The position numbers were made by a program, and so were the translations under genes. Under the pieces are notes generated by a model that ran no database searches, was not told where the DNA came from, and saw only the letters and a list, made by a program, of their open reading frames with translations. A DNA stretch of 64,000 nucleotides from NCBI RefSeq assembly GCF_963169125.1, contig NC_084795.1, forward strand, positions 257,729,042 through 257,793,041, given 5' to 3'. Source of the DNA: Humulus lupulus. Taxonomy: Eukaryota; Streptophyta; Magnoliopsida; Rosales; Cannabaceae. Below are positions 33,914 to 44,370 of this stretch, in pieces. Positions within the stretch are counted from its first letter, which is position 1; every line of letters begins with the position of its first letter.

Positions 33914-35626
33914 ATGGTTGTAACTCATTCGATTCCTGAAAATGAATTCGAGAGACCTGGTGACCATGGAGATTACTATGCGGCTAACCCAACTAGAGAG
34001 GGCACCTCTGTGCAACGTTGTCCTACAAAACAACATGTGAACCATGATGATATTGGAAGTTTGGCTTCGCACCCTTCGAACACAAACCCTGGGTATTTGA
34101 TTGCCATCGAAATGGAGAATGCCCAGCAAAGGAGCCACCTCTCCCAGGCTAACAGGCGAATAGATGAGATAATGGCTCGACTACCTCCTCCTACAACCGA
34201 CGAGAATGTCAGAAAGAGGCAAAGTGGGTCCAATAGATGTTGGTCCCATAGAAATAATAGACTCAATGTTAGTTGTTTCGTCAGAACATCAACCCGAGTT
34301 TCATGCCTTCTGAATGGACTCCTAGAAACAACCTACCTTCTAACAACCGCAGGAATGAACAAGCGATTCACATCCCCAGAAGCCAGCCTGGCCATACAGG
34401 GTGATCTAGGACTGTGGAGGTCTCTGCAAATCCACTAGTAACTCGACCAGTAGCTCAGGTACAAAGAAACAAATCTATATTGCCATTAGTTCAAGAAATT
34501 GGAGTAGACCATGGATAAACTAATCTGGTTTGTCCAGATGGGATACCGAATACTTTGCCAATAAGGCATCCTCCCTCGCTTATACGCCATCCAACGCCAC
34601 CTTACCTACATATGAATGCTTCAGTTCGCGAGAATGATAGGAGAACTTCTATACCAATAGAAAAGAAGTATGTCCCATGACCTCATGGGAAAAACCAAGA
34701 CCCATGACCTCAACCGTGAGCAGTAAGCTTCAGAGATGGTAAAAGCTAGACAGAGAGCCAATGTGGGGGTAGATCTAGGAGTATCTGCGACACACATTCC
34801 CAGAGACATGAGAGAGATTTGAGAAATTAGTTGAGCTCGATCCCAAAGCTTGCGCTCCAATCCTCAGTCCAATCTACTTGATCATTTAAATGCACAAAGA
34901 GGTCAATCAGCTTGATACAATGATCTGAGCTATACTAAAAAAATGGGAGATTCGTCTATTGTGCACGACAATGGGAATGTCCCGCCCAACCAGGCTCGGA
35001 GGGACAATAGCCCACATAATACACAAGATATGATGGGAGTTAATAACCAATCCCCTAACAACCTAGAGGCAAAGGATCCAACCCTTGAATGACTAGCTCT
35101 GATGGAAGAGCAAATGAAGAGACTTTTATCTGGGAAAAACGTGGATGACTGTGACTCTGATGAGAAGCTTGAGCCTTTTTCTCCTCACAATGCTGCAGCT
35201 CCCTATCCTATTGGTTTCAAAATGCCAAATATGTGAACATATGACGGAACTACTGACCCGTCTAACCACCTTGGGACCTTCAACACTTTGATGATGGCCC
35301 ATAACCTTAGCATCAACTTGAGGTATGTCCTGTTCTCGTCTACTTTGACAAGATCGGCCAAGTTATGGTTTAACAAGTATAAGAAACACTCAATCACCTC
35401 CTGGAAAAAACTGTCCACTGAGTTCAAGAGGCAGTTCTGGGCTGCAAAGGATGTTCGAGTTGACGCCGACTCATTGGACAACATTAAACAAAAGCATGGT
35501 GAATCCCTGAAGGTTTACCTCAACTAGTTCACCAATATATTCGCACGAGCTATGGATGCTGACGTCAGTGTCAAGCTCATGGTTATGAGGAGAGGGATCG
35601 CCGTGGGTGGAGAACTATGGAAGGAA
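33914..35626 (+). pseudogene. Decayed gag of a gypsy element
   Basis: Starts MVVTHSIPENEFERPGDHGD. A later open stretch (about 35205-35626) has the gag core: TYDGTTDPSNHLGTF, LWFNKYKKHSITSWKKL, EFKRQFWAA, and VYLN...FTNIFARA across a stop. Several stops (34437, 35236, 35525) and frame changes break it. It ends abruptly at a CACTAC end at 35627; no pol follows. Confidence 0.75.
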
Positions 35627-35700
35627 CACTACACCAAATACCCCTTATCATAACATAAGAATATAATACTATTGAAAAAGTATTATGATATACATATATG
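35627..35700 (+). mobile_element. Left terminus of a CACTA-type transposon
   Basis: CACTACACCAAATACCCC, followed by TATCATAACATAAG and AAAAGTATTATGATAT. The TATCATAACA word also occurs in the subterminal repeats before the right end at 49827. The preceding three bases are GAA. No matching right end with GAA was found, so the partner is unresolved. Confidence 0.5.
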
Positions 35701-35813
35701 TGGTAAAAGAAAAAAAATGGCGGTAATCTTGTAAAAGTTATATTTTTTCCCAAGCTAATTCCTTTTTTCCTAGCCCGCCTATAACTCCCCCGTTTTCTTC
35801 TTCGCACCCATCT

Positions 35814-36089
35814 GTGCCTCTCCCTGCATCTAAATCTTCCATTTACGCAATACCCACCATTAGAATCGTCCAGTCCCTTCTGAACGATGACCCTTTTATG
35901 CTCTGCGCCGTCTGCAAGGACCAGTTTGAGCTTGGCATTGAGGCCAAGCAGCTTCCCTGTAAGCATCTCTACCATCCCGACTGCATTCTACCCTGGCTCG
36001 TTCACCATAACTTCTACTCCGTTTGTCGATTCCGATTACCCACAGAGCAAGCCAACCGAGACTCTTTTGGGTCCTCGGAAGGGGTTTGA
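35814..36089 (+). pseudogene. RING-H2 zinc-finger gene fragment
   Basis: 91-residue stretch with MLCAVCKDQFELG, AKQLPCKHLYHPDCILPWL and VHHNFYSVCRFRLP. This is the Cys-x2-Cys...Cys-x-His-x2-His-x2-Cys...Cys-x2-Cys plan of RING-H2 E3 ubiquitin ligases, but the seventh ligand is lost: the usual SCPVC context reads FYSVC. Such proteins transfer ubiquitin from an E2 to substrates. There is no full protein, and a stop follows about 30 residues after the finger. It lies just inside a CACTA end, so it is best read as a captured fragment. Confidence 0.8.
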
Positions 36090-36098
36090 TTATGGGGG

Positions 36099-36158
36099 AT
36101 GAGGACTGGTTTGATTACGCTAGTACTTTGAGATATATTGCTAGGAGGCATGATCTTC
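36099..36158 (+). repeat. 60-bp direct repeat, copy 1
   Basis: Encodes DEDWFDYASTLRYIARRHDL in one frame. Nearly identical to 37180-37239 (one difference seen, CAT versus CAC). The copies are about 1.1 kb apart. Confidence 0.85.
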
Positions 36159-37179
36159 CCTAGAGGCTTTGGTTTGAAACCAGGTAATGTTCTCGTCACC
36201 ATCACCAAATGCTTTCCCTTGCTCTCTCTCTAGCTCCCTTTCTTCTTTCTTCTTTCTCCATTTATTCAGAGGCTTGAAAGAACCTAAAGAGTAATCGATT
36301 TCGAGAGGGTTTTTCTCTTTCATGATTGTTGGAGAGCGATTCATAGACTTTTCTCTTGTGTTTGCGTGAGCCTTCCACATTGGATCTTTAATCATTATTT
36401 TCTTGGTATTCAAAAGGTATTTATTTCAGCAAATCTATTTTCCCCCTATCAATCATGATTTTGAACCCTAGAAATTATAGTATAATGGGTAAGTTAAATG
36501 TTTTCAGCTACCATTATTTGTATATAGTTTTGTTTCTTTTTTGATTTCCAAAAGCCCCAAAATTGACTCTTTAATTGGTTTGTGTTTCCCCTAGATATTA
36601 AAAATCTCTTGCATTTTATTTTTTAGATTTCTCTTTGCAGTTTGGGTAATGCATTGCTCTGTTTCTCATTTTTGTGAAATGTGATTGACTGGTTCAATAT
36701 TTTTTTGATCAATTACAACTAGTCTCTCGTTTATCTTCTCTGTTTAATTGCTTGCAAAGTATTTGATAAATGTCCTCTTTCAATTTCAATTTACTTTCTT
36801 ATCCTCATAAAACTAATTGGTATTAATTATCTATATGGATCAATAATCAAATATCTTAGAAACTGATTCTCATTTGTGTCTGTATATTATCTTGTGATTT
36901 GTCTTTGTCTTTGTCATAGACGTGGATGCTACTTAGAGACCAAACAAATATATTATATATATTTTTTCATATATGTGTTAGTGTGAAGCTGCCACCTTGA
37001 TTATGTAAATCTTTTAGGATATCAACAATAGTCTTTCAAAGTGCTTTGTTTAATGGTAGAGACAATGGCTTTTGACATAGATTTTTTTTTTTTTTTTTTA
37101 AATATTGCTCTCTTTTTGCTCAAATAGATTTGATCCTTTGTCATCTAAGTTCTAACAAAAATTAACTTAAATTAAAAGA

Positions 37180-37372
37180 ATGAGGACTGGTTTGATTACG
37201 CTAGTACTTTGAGATATATTGCTAGGAGGCACGATCTTCTGTTTTTCCATGGGAATGGTGGTAGCGTTGACGTTCAGGGCTCATTCTCTCCCAACCAGAT
37301 TGCGGAGGTGGAGACAGAGACGGAGATGGAAGCGGTCTCCAGTTGTGGGTAGAGCTCATATAAATGGTGAAG
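37180..37372 (+). pseudogene. Second RING-gene segment with 60-bp direct repeat, copy 2
   Basis: Repeats the DWFDYASTLRYIARRHDL coding stretch and continues in frame as LFFHGNGGSVDVQGSFSPNQ and an acidic tail (IAEVETETEMEAVSS) to a TAG near 37350. Together with the upstream copy it suggests that the RING-gene fragment was partly duplicated or spliced by capture. Confidence 0.5.
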
Positions 37373-37394
37373 AGGGAGAGTTAAGTTTAAGTCG

Positions 37395-38428
37395 CGGGGT
37401 CATTTCTAACTGGGACATAGATCACTGAAGAACAGCTTGCAGCTCTTTTTGTCACTTGTGGACATGTAGTTGCTCTAATATTATGATATCTGAACTGTTT
37501 ACAATTCTGTGTTTTCATTGTTTCTCTTACTCTTTGATTGTTCTTTCCCCTTTAATTGTTGAAAAAAATGATGAATGTCGTAGTAGAAGCTCTGTGACAG
37601 TGCAATTTTAATTTGGATTTGGAACAATTTTTCTTATATGCTTTTATTTCCATTGTGAAGGTTGTTGATTGTCAAATTTGTGGTGATCCAAACTTAGTAC
37701 TTCATTTTGTCTTCATTGAGTTCACTGATGAAGGTAATTTTGACCTTATAACATCAGTACTGGCCTGTCATTGTGAAAGGGTCTTTAGATCAGTTATGAA
37801 TGCTAGGACATTTTGATCAATTTCAGTTTTATATCTGATTAACAGAAGGCGCAAGGGCTGCTTTGAGTCTCACACGGACAATGCTTGGATTTTACCCTGT
37901 TAGAGTACTGCTCTCTAAGACAGCTATTGCACCAGTTAACCCAACATTTTTGCCAAGGGTATAGAGCCTTGTTGTTATGACTATTGCCTTTTTTTTTTAA
38001 CTCTGGAATGCATCAGTCATTTCCATTTTATAATCTATCAATTGAGTATTGTTTTTCATTGCAGACTGACGATGAACGTGAGATGTGTGCAAGAACCATT
38101 TATTGTACAAATATTGACAAAAAGGTGATTTTCTTGTAGTCTGTAGTTGAAAATTACCCATAGAAATTATCTGTGAAACTTCTTACACATTTATTTGGTT
38201 TGTCTTGTGTAGGTTGCTCAACCTGATGTTAAACTCTTTTTTGAATCAGTCTGTGGAGAGGTTAGTGCTTTTGCCAACCCTTTCTCTTTCTTTTATAATT
38301 CTAAAATCCTTGATACCATTTGTGAGGGGATGCATTTATAAACATATATTCTAATGCATGTTTATCACCTAAGGCTTCTTGGGGACTATCATCATTCTAC
38401 TCGTATTGCCTTTGTTGAGTTTGTAATG
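37395..38428 (+). pseudogene. Fragment of a CID-type RRM protein gene (PABP-interacting), six exons
   Basis: Exon remnants: to 37465 (TEEQLAALFVTCGH), 37661-37733 (VVDCQICGDPNLVLHFVFIE), 37846-37958 (ARAALSLTRTMLGFYPVRVL, then KTAIAPVNPTFLPR), 38065-38124 (TDDEREMCARTIYCTNIDKK), 38213-38260 (VAQPDVKLFFESVCGE) and about 38369-38428 (RLLGDYHHSTRIAFVEFVM). Introns are short with mostly GT/AG borders, and phases match across junctions. The order matches plant CID8-13-like proteins: a PAM2-type motif (absent here) then two RRMs. They bind RNA and poly(A)-binding protein. In exon 1 DID is followed by CACTGAAG, a small deletion that shifts frame before TEEQ. The 5' part and the end of RRM2 are missing, so this is a truncated genomic fragment, not a retrocopy. 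Confidence 0.8.
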
Positions 38429-38689
38429 GTATCTATCTGTTTCAATATTCCTACATTCAATATTCTGTTTTTGTGTATTATATGCTTTCTTATCCACCAT
38501 TTTTAACTATTATATTTAATGTAGAAATTAGGGAAGGTCTATTGTGACAAGTGAGCTTTTCAGATGACAATGTCATTTTTAGAGAATGTTTTAATTCTTG
38601 AGAAGAAGGTTGAGAAATAGGATGATTTGTTACTTATTTGAAAATTTTATTTTCCATCCGAAGCCTATGCATTGTCAAATGGAAACATT
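38429..38689. other. Non-coding DNA before the CACTA left end
   Basis: AT-rich, no feature recognised. Ends with ATT (38687-38689), the proposed target-site duplication of the element beginning at 38690. Confidence 0.4.
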
Positions 38690-38699
38690 CACTACAAAG

Positions 38700-40880
38700 A
38701 TTATTTAAAAAGTATTATAATAAGTTAAAGTGTTCAGCCAAAAAAAAAAAAAGCAGATAAATGTATTAAGGGTGAGGCCAAAAAATTAGTAAGCGGGTAA
38801 GTGAAAAATTGAAATGGGAGTGGTGAAACAAATATCCCAAATTTCTCTCTCTCCCTTTTCTTTTGTTTCGCCAAATCATTCTCTATCCCATTGCTCCATC
38901 TTCGTCCAACAACAATTCTCCCACCTCTCTCTTACATTCACTTTTTGGTAATAATCGTAATAGATGAGGTGAGGGTTTTAGAAATCTGTTTTTAATTTTT
39001 TGGAAAAGTCTTGGTCTTCTCTTGGTAAGTTTCATTATCTCTCTCTAATAAAGAGTATAGGGCAAGGTAAGTTTTCTTTCGTGTTTTGTTTAATGAATAA
39101 AGTTCTATGAGTTTATTCTAAGTTTAAATTGTATGAATACAGTTTATTAGATCTGAAAAAGTTTATTTGCATTTTTTATTAGGTTTGTCGTGAGTTCATC
39201 TTTACTTTTTTAACATTGTATTTTTTTGGGCATTTTTTGTATGGTTTTTGGTTGATAGCACAAACAAAATCTGGGGAAGAGTTCTTTGTGCCATTTTGAT
39301 TTCTTTCTTTTTCCATTATATGGATATATATACTCTTGTTTTATTGGGTTCTTTTTATGTGGCCCATAATATTTTGTTTTGCTTTGTTGGAATGTAATCC
39401 AAAGTTGGCGAGTTATTGTAACACAAAGTTAAAGTAAATGATATTTAACAAAAAAGGTTTATGTTGATAACTAAATTACTCTAGTTATTAATATTTATGC
39501 TGGCTAAAATGATGAAGGGTAAATCATTTAGTGTATGCCCAATTATTTTCAAGGTGATATATTTTTGCTTGTTTTTCTATTTTGAAAGGTTGGGTTTTGT
39601 TTCACTTGTTTTTCTTCTCTTGGTTTTTTTTTTTCTTCAGATTTCTCTATTTATTTTGAGTATGGAGCTGCTATGTTTCTTGTTCTTGTAATATTCTCTT
39701 ATGTCGTTCAATGAACTTGGTGAGGACAAAAGCTGATTTTGTTTGCTATAAGAATAACTTTGTTGATGACTATCGCTTTGCCTATTTTACACCTGGGTTT
39801 ACATTTATGATACAGAACTTGAAAACAAAAATAGGGGTATAGTTTTTCTCTTATCACTTTAATCCTTTTTATATAAATAAACTTTAATTACTTTGACTTT
39901 TATTAGTGCCTAAGTGTGGTCCACATTGAAGCAAGTTTTGCTAATACCATATGGTGGATAGAAACATCCTCATTCTTATTATGTTGGTGATCTAACAGAA
40001 GTAAAGAACTATTTTGGATATGTAAAGGTTTGTTATTGTTAATGAGACTAAATTTTTATTTGAGTGAGTTTCCTGTGTATTTTCTCCTAAAATCTATTTT
40101 GTTTGTGGGTTTGTTAGGGTGCTGGGATATAGGATCACTATTGTGTTGTTAGTAGATAGCCTATTTTCACAACTTGGTTATATATACTTCAAAGCATCTA
40201 TAATCATGATCAAAGTCATTTTCCACTTCTCTGGCATAGTGACCTCACATTAATAATATTTATTTTTTCATATCTTTAACTTTCATATAATGATTTAATA
40301 TCTTTATCAATCTTTTAATCTGTTTCTCATTTGCAGTATGTTCTACTTTGGCAATGATACACTTTCATATCTCCTTTTATTCCCGTGTGTTTCAATGTCG
40401 TAGTTTATAGTTTTTTCTTTTGAAACTTAAGTAGTTTATCTTTATTTCATATAAAATTGATCATTCCATACATTGAGAAGAATACTTAATGTTCTAAGGT
40501 CATGCTCAAAAATCCTGCCTTTGAAGAAATTAGTTTTCATGTCTTCCATTACTACAACTATTTCCACTGGAGAACCAATGGCACCAGATGTTAGTTGAGG
40601 AGACATGAGAGCTTCATATCCTATTTTCTGTGAGAAATCAAAGGTGAGTACATGTGTTTGACACTAGTACTATACACCCATATATAGGCATGTTAAACCG
40701 TGATTATGGACTGTATTAATTTAGGCGTGTCAAAGATAATAATTGCAATTCTTTAGTGAGCTATAATATCAAATAGATTCTATATGTTGATTATATTTGT
40801 GGTGCCAAGCCCTTGATTTCTTAAAAACAATGGAACACTGTGGCCAATAAAAAGCTAGAGGATCAATAATGGTGGCCCTC
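38700..40880. other. AT/T-rich interior of the CACTA-type element
   Basis: About 2.2 kb rich in T runs, intron-like in composition. Around 40510-40643 an exon-like stretch ends AAATCAAAG|GTGAGT, but the peptide (NPAFEEISFHVFHYYNYFHW) is not one I recognise. Nothing else supportable. Confidence 0.3.
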
Positions 40881-40889
40881 TCAAACAAT

Positions 40890-40985
40890 TTATGCCATCA
40901 AGGGGTTTGCATCAAAGGAGATCCACTGTCCCATATCTCTTTATTCTCTGTAGTGAAGTGTTGTCTTGCTTGCTGCTCAGAAAAG
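40890..40985 (+). pseudogene. LINE reverse-transcriptase scrap
   Basis: PSRGLHQ, then a shifted stretch, then PYLFILCSEVLSCLL, matching the conserved 'SRGLRQGDPLSPYLF' block of plant LINE reverse transcriptases. An extra A after CAA and a lost C before CATAT shift and then restore the frame, so GDPLS can still be read in the shifted frame. Only about 30 residues survive. Confidence 0.65.
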
Positions 40986-40997
40986 ACAACCTCTTTT

Positions 40998-41121
40998 TGT
41001 TTAGTTTCTTGAACTTTGGGAACTGCTTGTGTAAAATACTCCAGAGTATGCTGATTTGTTTGAGCCTAAGTTCATTTCTTTTTGTTTAGTTTCTTGAACT
41101 TTGGGAGCTGCATGTGTAAAA
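40998..41121. repeat. Short direct repeat
   Basis: TTGTTTAGTTTCTTGAACTT and the following GGGARCTGC(A/T)TGTGTAAAA occur at about 40998-41037 and again at 41077-41118, about 79 bp apart, with two to three differences. Confidence 0.7.
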
Positions 41122-42387
41122 CTCTATGTTTATTACAGATTGATGATAATTATTATAGATTGATGCTAATTATTTGTTTCTCGGTAGTAAAACTCGTAGT
41201 TTATGATTTAAATAATGCTTTATCAACCTTCTATGCTTAGAATCACAATTTGACTACTCATTGAATTCAGATTTGACTTACTTTCATTATATCTTATTAC
41301 ATTGTAAAGGTGTTTATGTGCTGAGACAAACTTCAAAGAAACTTTTTTGGCAACAGATTGCAAGAGGTATGCCTCTAACTTTTATTTTAATACTATGAAA
41401 ATATTAGAGTAGTTTGAATATCTTAAATATTAATCCATAGTGTAGTAGGTTCTGGGATTGTTACTGTGTGCTGCGATGTAACGGAAGGTTTAGAACTTGT
41501 GTGTTTTAGTGAAGTAGGATCTAAGAAATTTGTGTGCTGCAGAGATAAGGAAGAAAACTTGTGTGTTGTTTGAATTGATATTGGCAGATGGTTGGTTGCT
41601 AGTCTAGGGAAAATGTTCTTCAATTTTATGTAGACTTGTCTATGATTATCCTATAATTGAATTGTGTTTGTTTGTTTGATTGGTTTCATTATAACATATA
41701 CTTGTATGAATGTGAGTTTTGGAATTAGAATGGATGTTTGTATGTAGGCTAAACTTATATATATAGTGTATTTGTGTTAATTAATGTTTGTATCGATTTT
41801 TTTGTAAGTTTTTTTGTTTGACTGCTTTTGATGGTCTTGCTTGTTTTTTTAAAGTATATATTACTAAGCTTTTAAATAATGCCTTAGAGGTGTTTGAATG
41901 AATGCTTCACTGAGATATATGTGAATAAAGGTATTTAGTCTGAACATATATGATAGGTTAGGTGTAATATATTCCATGTAAGTAGAATTAATTTGGTAAA
42001 AGTTTTAGACTTTCTATCATATATGAAGTATGTTGAGTATTATAACTAAAGTGTGTTATGTACATTACCAATTCCTCACTTTTCTTGTTGTTTCATGGGT
42101 TTATACTTCATCATTATTTGCGTGTACTTGTATGTCTTTGGCACTGACTCCCACATCAAAATAGCATTTTTTTTTTGTTATATTTTTTATTATAAGAAAT
42201 TATTCATCATGTCAAAAAGGAAAACTTGCTTTTACAACAATGAAATTTATGTTATTCTTGTTATTCTTGAAGCCAATGTGCGGCTGAAATGTGTTTATTT
42301 TCCTGTTGTTGAGGTAAAATTATTATATGCATGGCTTTTATTTTTCTGCATATAGTTGAGGAACTAAACTGAAAAAGGGTTTCTCAG

Positions 42388-42516
42388 GGAAAAGAGATTA
42401 TTGATAAGACTTTGGAGAAGTTAAAAGATGAAGGATATCAAGTCTCTGAAAATTATAAAACCTTTAAACGTGTTTCTGTTCGGGGACTTGGTCACCTCAT
42501 ACCAGATGCCCGCTGG
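42388..42516 (+). pseudogene. Isolated 43-codon exon of an unidentified gene
   Basis: Bounded by TTTCTCAG and GTAGGT, exactly 129 bases with no stop. Reads GKEIIDKTLEKLKDEGYQVS, then ENYKTFKRVSVRGLGHLIPD and ARW. Charged, helix-like first half. I do not recognise the family, and no neighbouring exons are evident. It lies inside the CACTA-type element with other host fragments, so it is probably a captured exon. Intact frame and splice sites argue for a real coding origin. Confidence 0.5.
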
Positions 42517-42918
42517 GTAGGTTTTTGTTATTCTCAATTTTTTTATTATAATATCCTGGAATCTTCATACATCTATTGTGAAATAACAAGTTCTGCTTGA
42601 AACTAAGAATTTACCATTGGCATGAAATATATTAATTGTATGAGACCCTAGAGATTTTCAATTGAGATTAGTCTGCCATTGCTTGAAGATGAAGATAAAT
42701 GTTATCTTAATTGTCTTTCCTTTAATAACCAAATTTAAAAAAACAAAATTCTCAGGCGTGGCTGCCTTTCATGGACTTGAGACATAGTATTAGAAACAAA
42801 AGAGAGAAAAATTTCTTGTTATTCTTTTTGTGAAAAGTGTTCTGTACAAAGGAGAATAAATCCAGCTTATATAGCTGGTTAAATAACAACTCAATAAACA
42901 TAAAATTTAACTAACTTA

Positions 42919-43098
42919 GGTAACTAATTCATTACAGTGTTTAATACTCCCCTCAAGATGGAGTGTGCATATAAATTTTTTACACCCATCTTGGAATGAT
43001 CTCAAGTTTGAACTAACCCTGAGATCAGTATTTTAGATCTCAAAGCTTGAAATAAAAATAATAAGTGTTGTAGGTTTCAATGTGTTTTAATCTTGTGC
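42919..43098. repeat. Retroelement-derived repeat, copy 1
   Basis: Shares TTAATACTCCCCTCAAGATG, TTTTTTACACYCATCTTGGA, GATCAGTATTTTAGATCTCA and GTAGGTTTCAATGTGTTTTA with 44193-44370. The CTCCCCTCAAGATGG motif is familiar from copia element ends. No coding content. Confidence 0.65.
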
Positions 43099-43135
43099 GC
43101 ATAGAGTATATATTTCTATATAAGGCCATGTTTGT

Positions 43136-44192
43136 GTGACGAGAAATGATTGTGCTTGGTATTCCAAGTTTTTACTGGTGTTTTGCTTGTTAATACATGT
43201 ACTTTTGATATTATTGTGGATAATATTGACATTGCTGTCTGAAATGAGTTTGGTTGTTAAACTGGATTTTATGCTGATTTCTGTGTTGATTTTGCTGATG
43301 AGGAATCCAAAGTTTTCTAGTTGCCAAATTAAGGACGACTTACTTACATTTTGTGCAGGCTTATCTAGTTCTTTGCTGGCTGATAATACTAATTCGTTGA
43401 AAAGATACTACATATTAGATGTGGAATGCTCAATTTATGACTATTCTTTACTCTTTTTGGAACAAATGTAATTTTTTTTTTTTTTTGAGTTCCTATGCCA
43501 ACATATTTAGTAATGTATTAGTTAGTTGACATAATAATAATGCCTTGCATTAGTTGAACTGGGTATAAGTTAACATTAGCATATGCAGTTCTTGCACGTT
43601 GCATATTTAAGTGAAAAACTCTTTAAGATTTGATTAGTCTATTCTTAACCATGTTAAAGTTCTTGAACTTGGTTGACAGAATTGATAAGTGGTTTCACAG
43701 TTATTCTATGGCTATAAAACTTGCTTTTCTTGTTTTCTTGTAATTACACTTTTCTAAACTCCTTTCTCCCCACAACTAAGTTGTGATTTTCTGCTCTGTG
43801 TTTCATTTTCAAATTTTTTGACTGGCGTTACGTTTGTGGAACCAAGATTGTCTTTTAAAATTGTTTTCCAATTTCTTACTAAACCTAATGATAAAGAAAC
43901 AAACTACTATTTTTCCATACTTCCTGGAAATAAAATTTTTATATGCATTTCATTAAACTTATTATTGTTTCATTAGCCAGATCATATTATTAGGAAAATA
44001 GAAAGATTTTGAAAAGAATATGATTCTCATTACTCAATGGAATAGCTTACAATAAACTATATATACAAGAGTTAATCGAGAAGGTTAGTTGTATAATTAA
44101 CAACCAAATCTAACTAAAGGCTAAAAACAGAATACAAACTATATATTTTCTCTACTACTACATGCATAGAGTATATATTAATGTTCCATTAT
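43136..44192. other. Unclassified DNA inside the CACTA-type element
   Basis: An open plus-strand stretch at 43136-43471 is leucine-rich and hydrophobic but matches nothing I know and is T-rich, so it is probably chance. No RNA genes or splice-consistent exons seen. Confidence 0.3.
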
Positions 44193-44370
44193 AAGGTAAC
44201 TAATTAATTACAGTGTTTAATACTCCCCTCAAGATGGAGTGTGTCTATAAATTTTTTACACTCATCTTGGATTGATCTCAAGTTTGAACTAACCATGAGA
44301 TCAGTATTTTAGATCTCAAAGCTTAAAAAATAGTAAGTGTTGTAGGTTTCAATGTGTTTTAATCTTGTGC
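44193..44370. repeat. Retroelement-derived repeat, copy 2
   Basis: Same blocks and orientation as 42919-43098, about 90% identical by eye. It is preceded by CATAGAGTATATATT, a string that follows copy 1, so the two copies are cut differently. Confidence 0.65.

Noticed and set aside
43136..43471. 111-residue hydrophobic ORF as a membrane protein
   Set aside because: T-rich composition alone gives Leu/Phe/Ile codons; no conserved motif or promoter.
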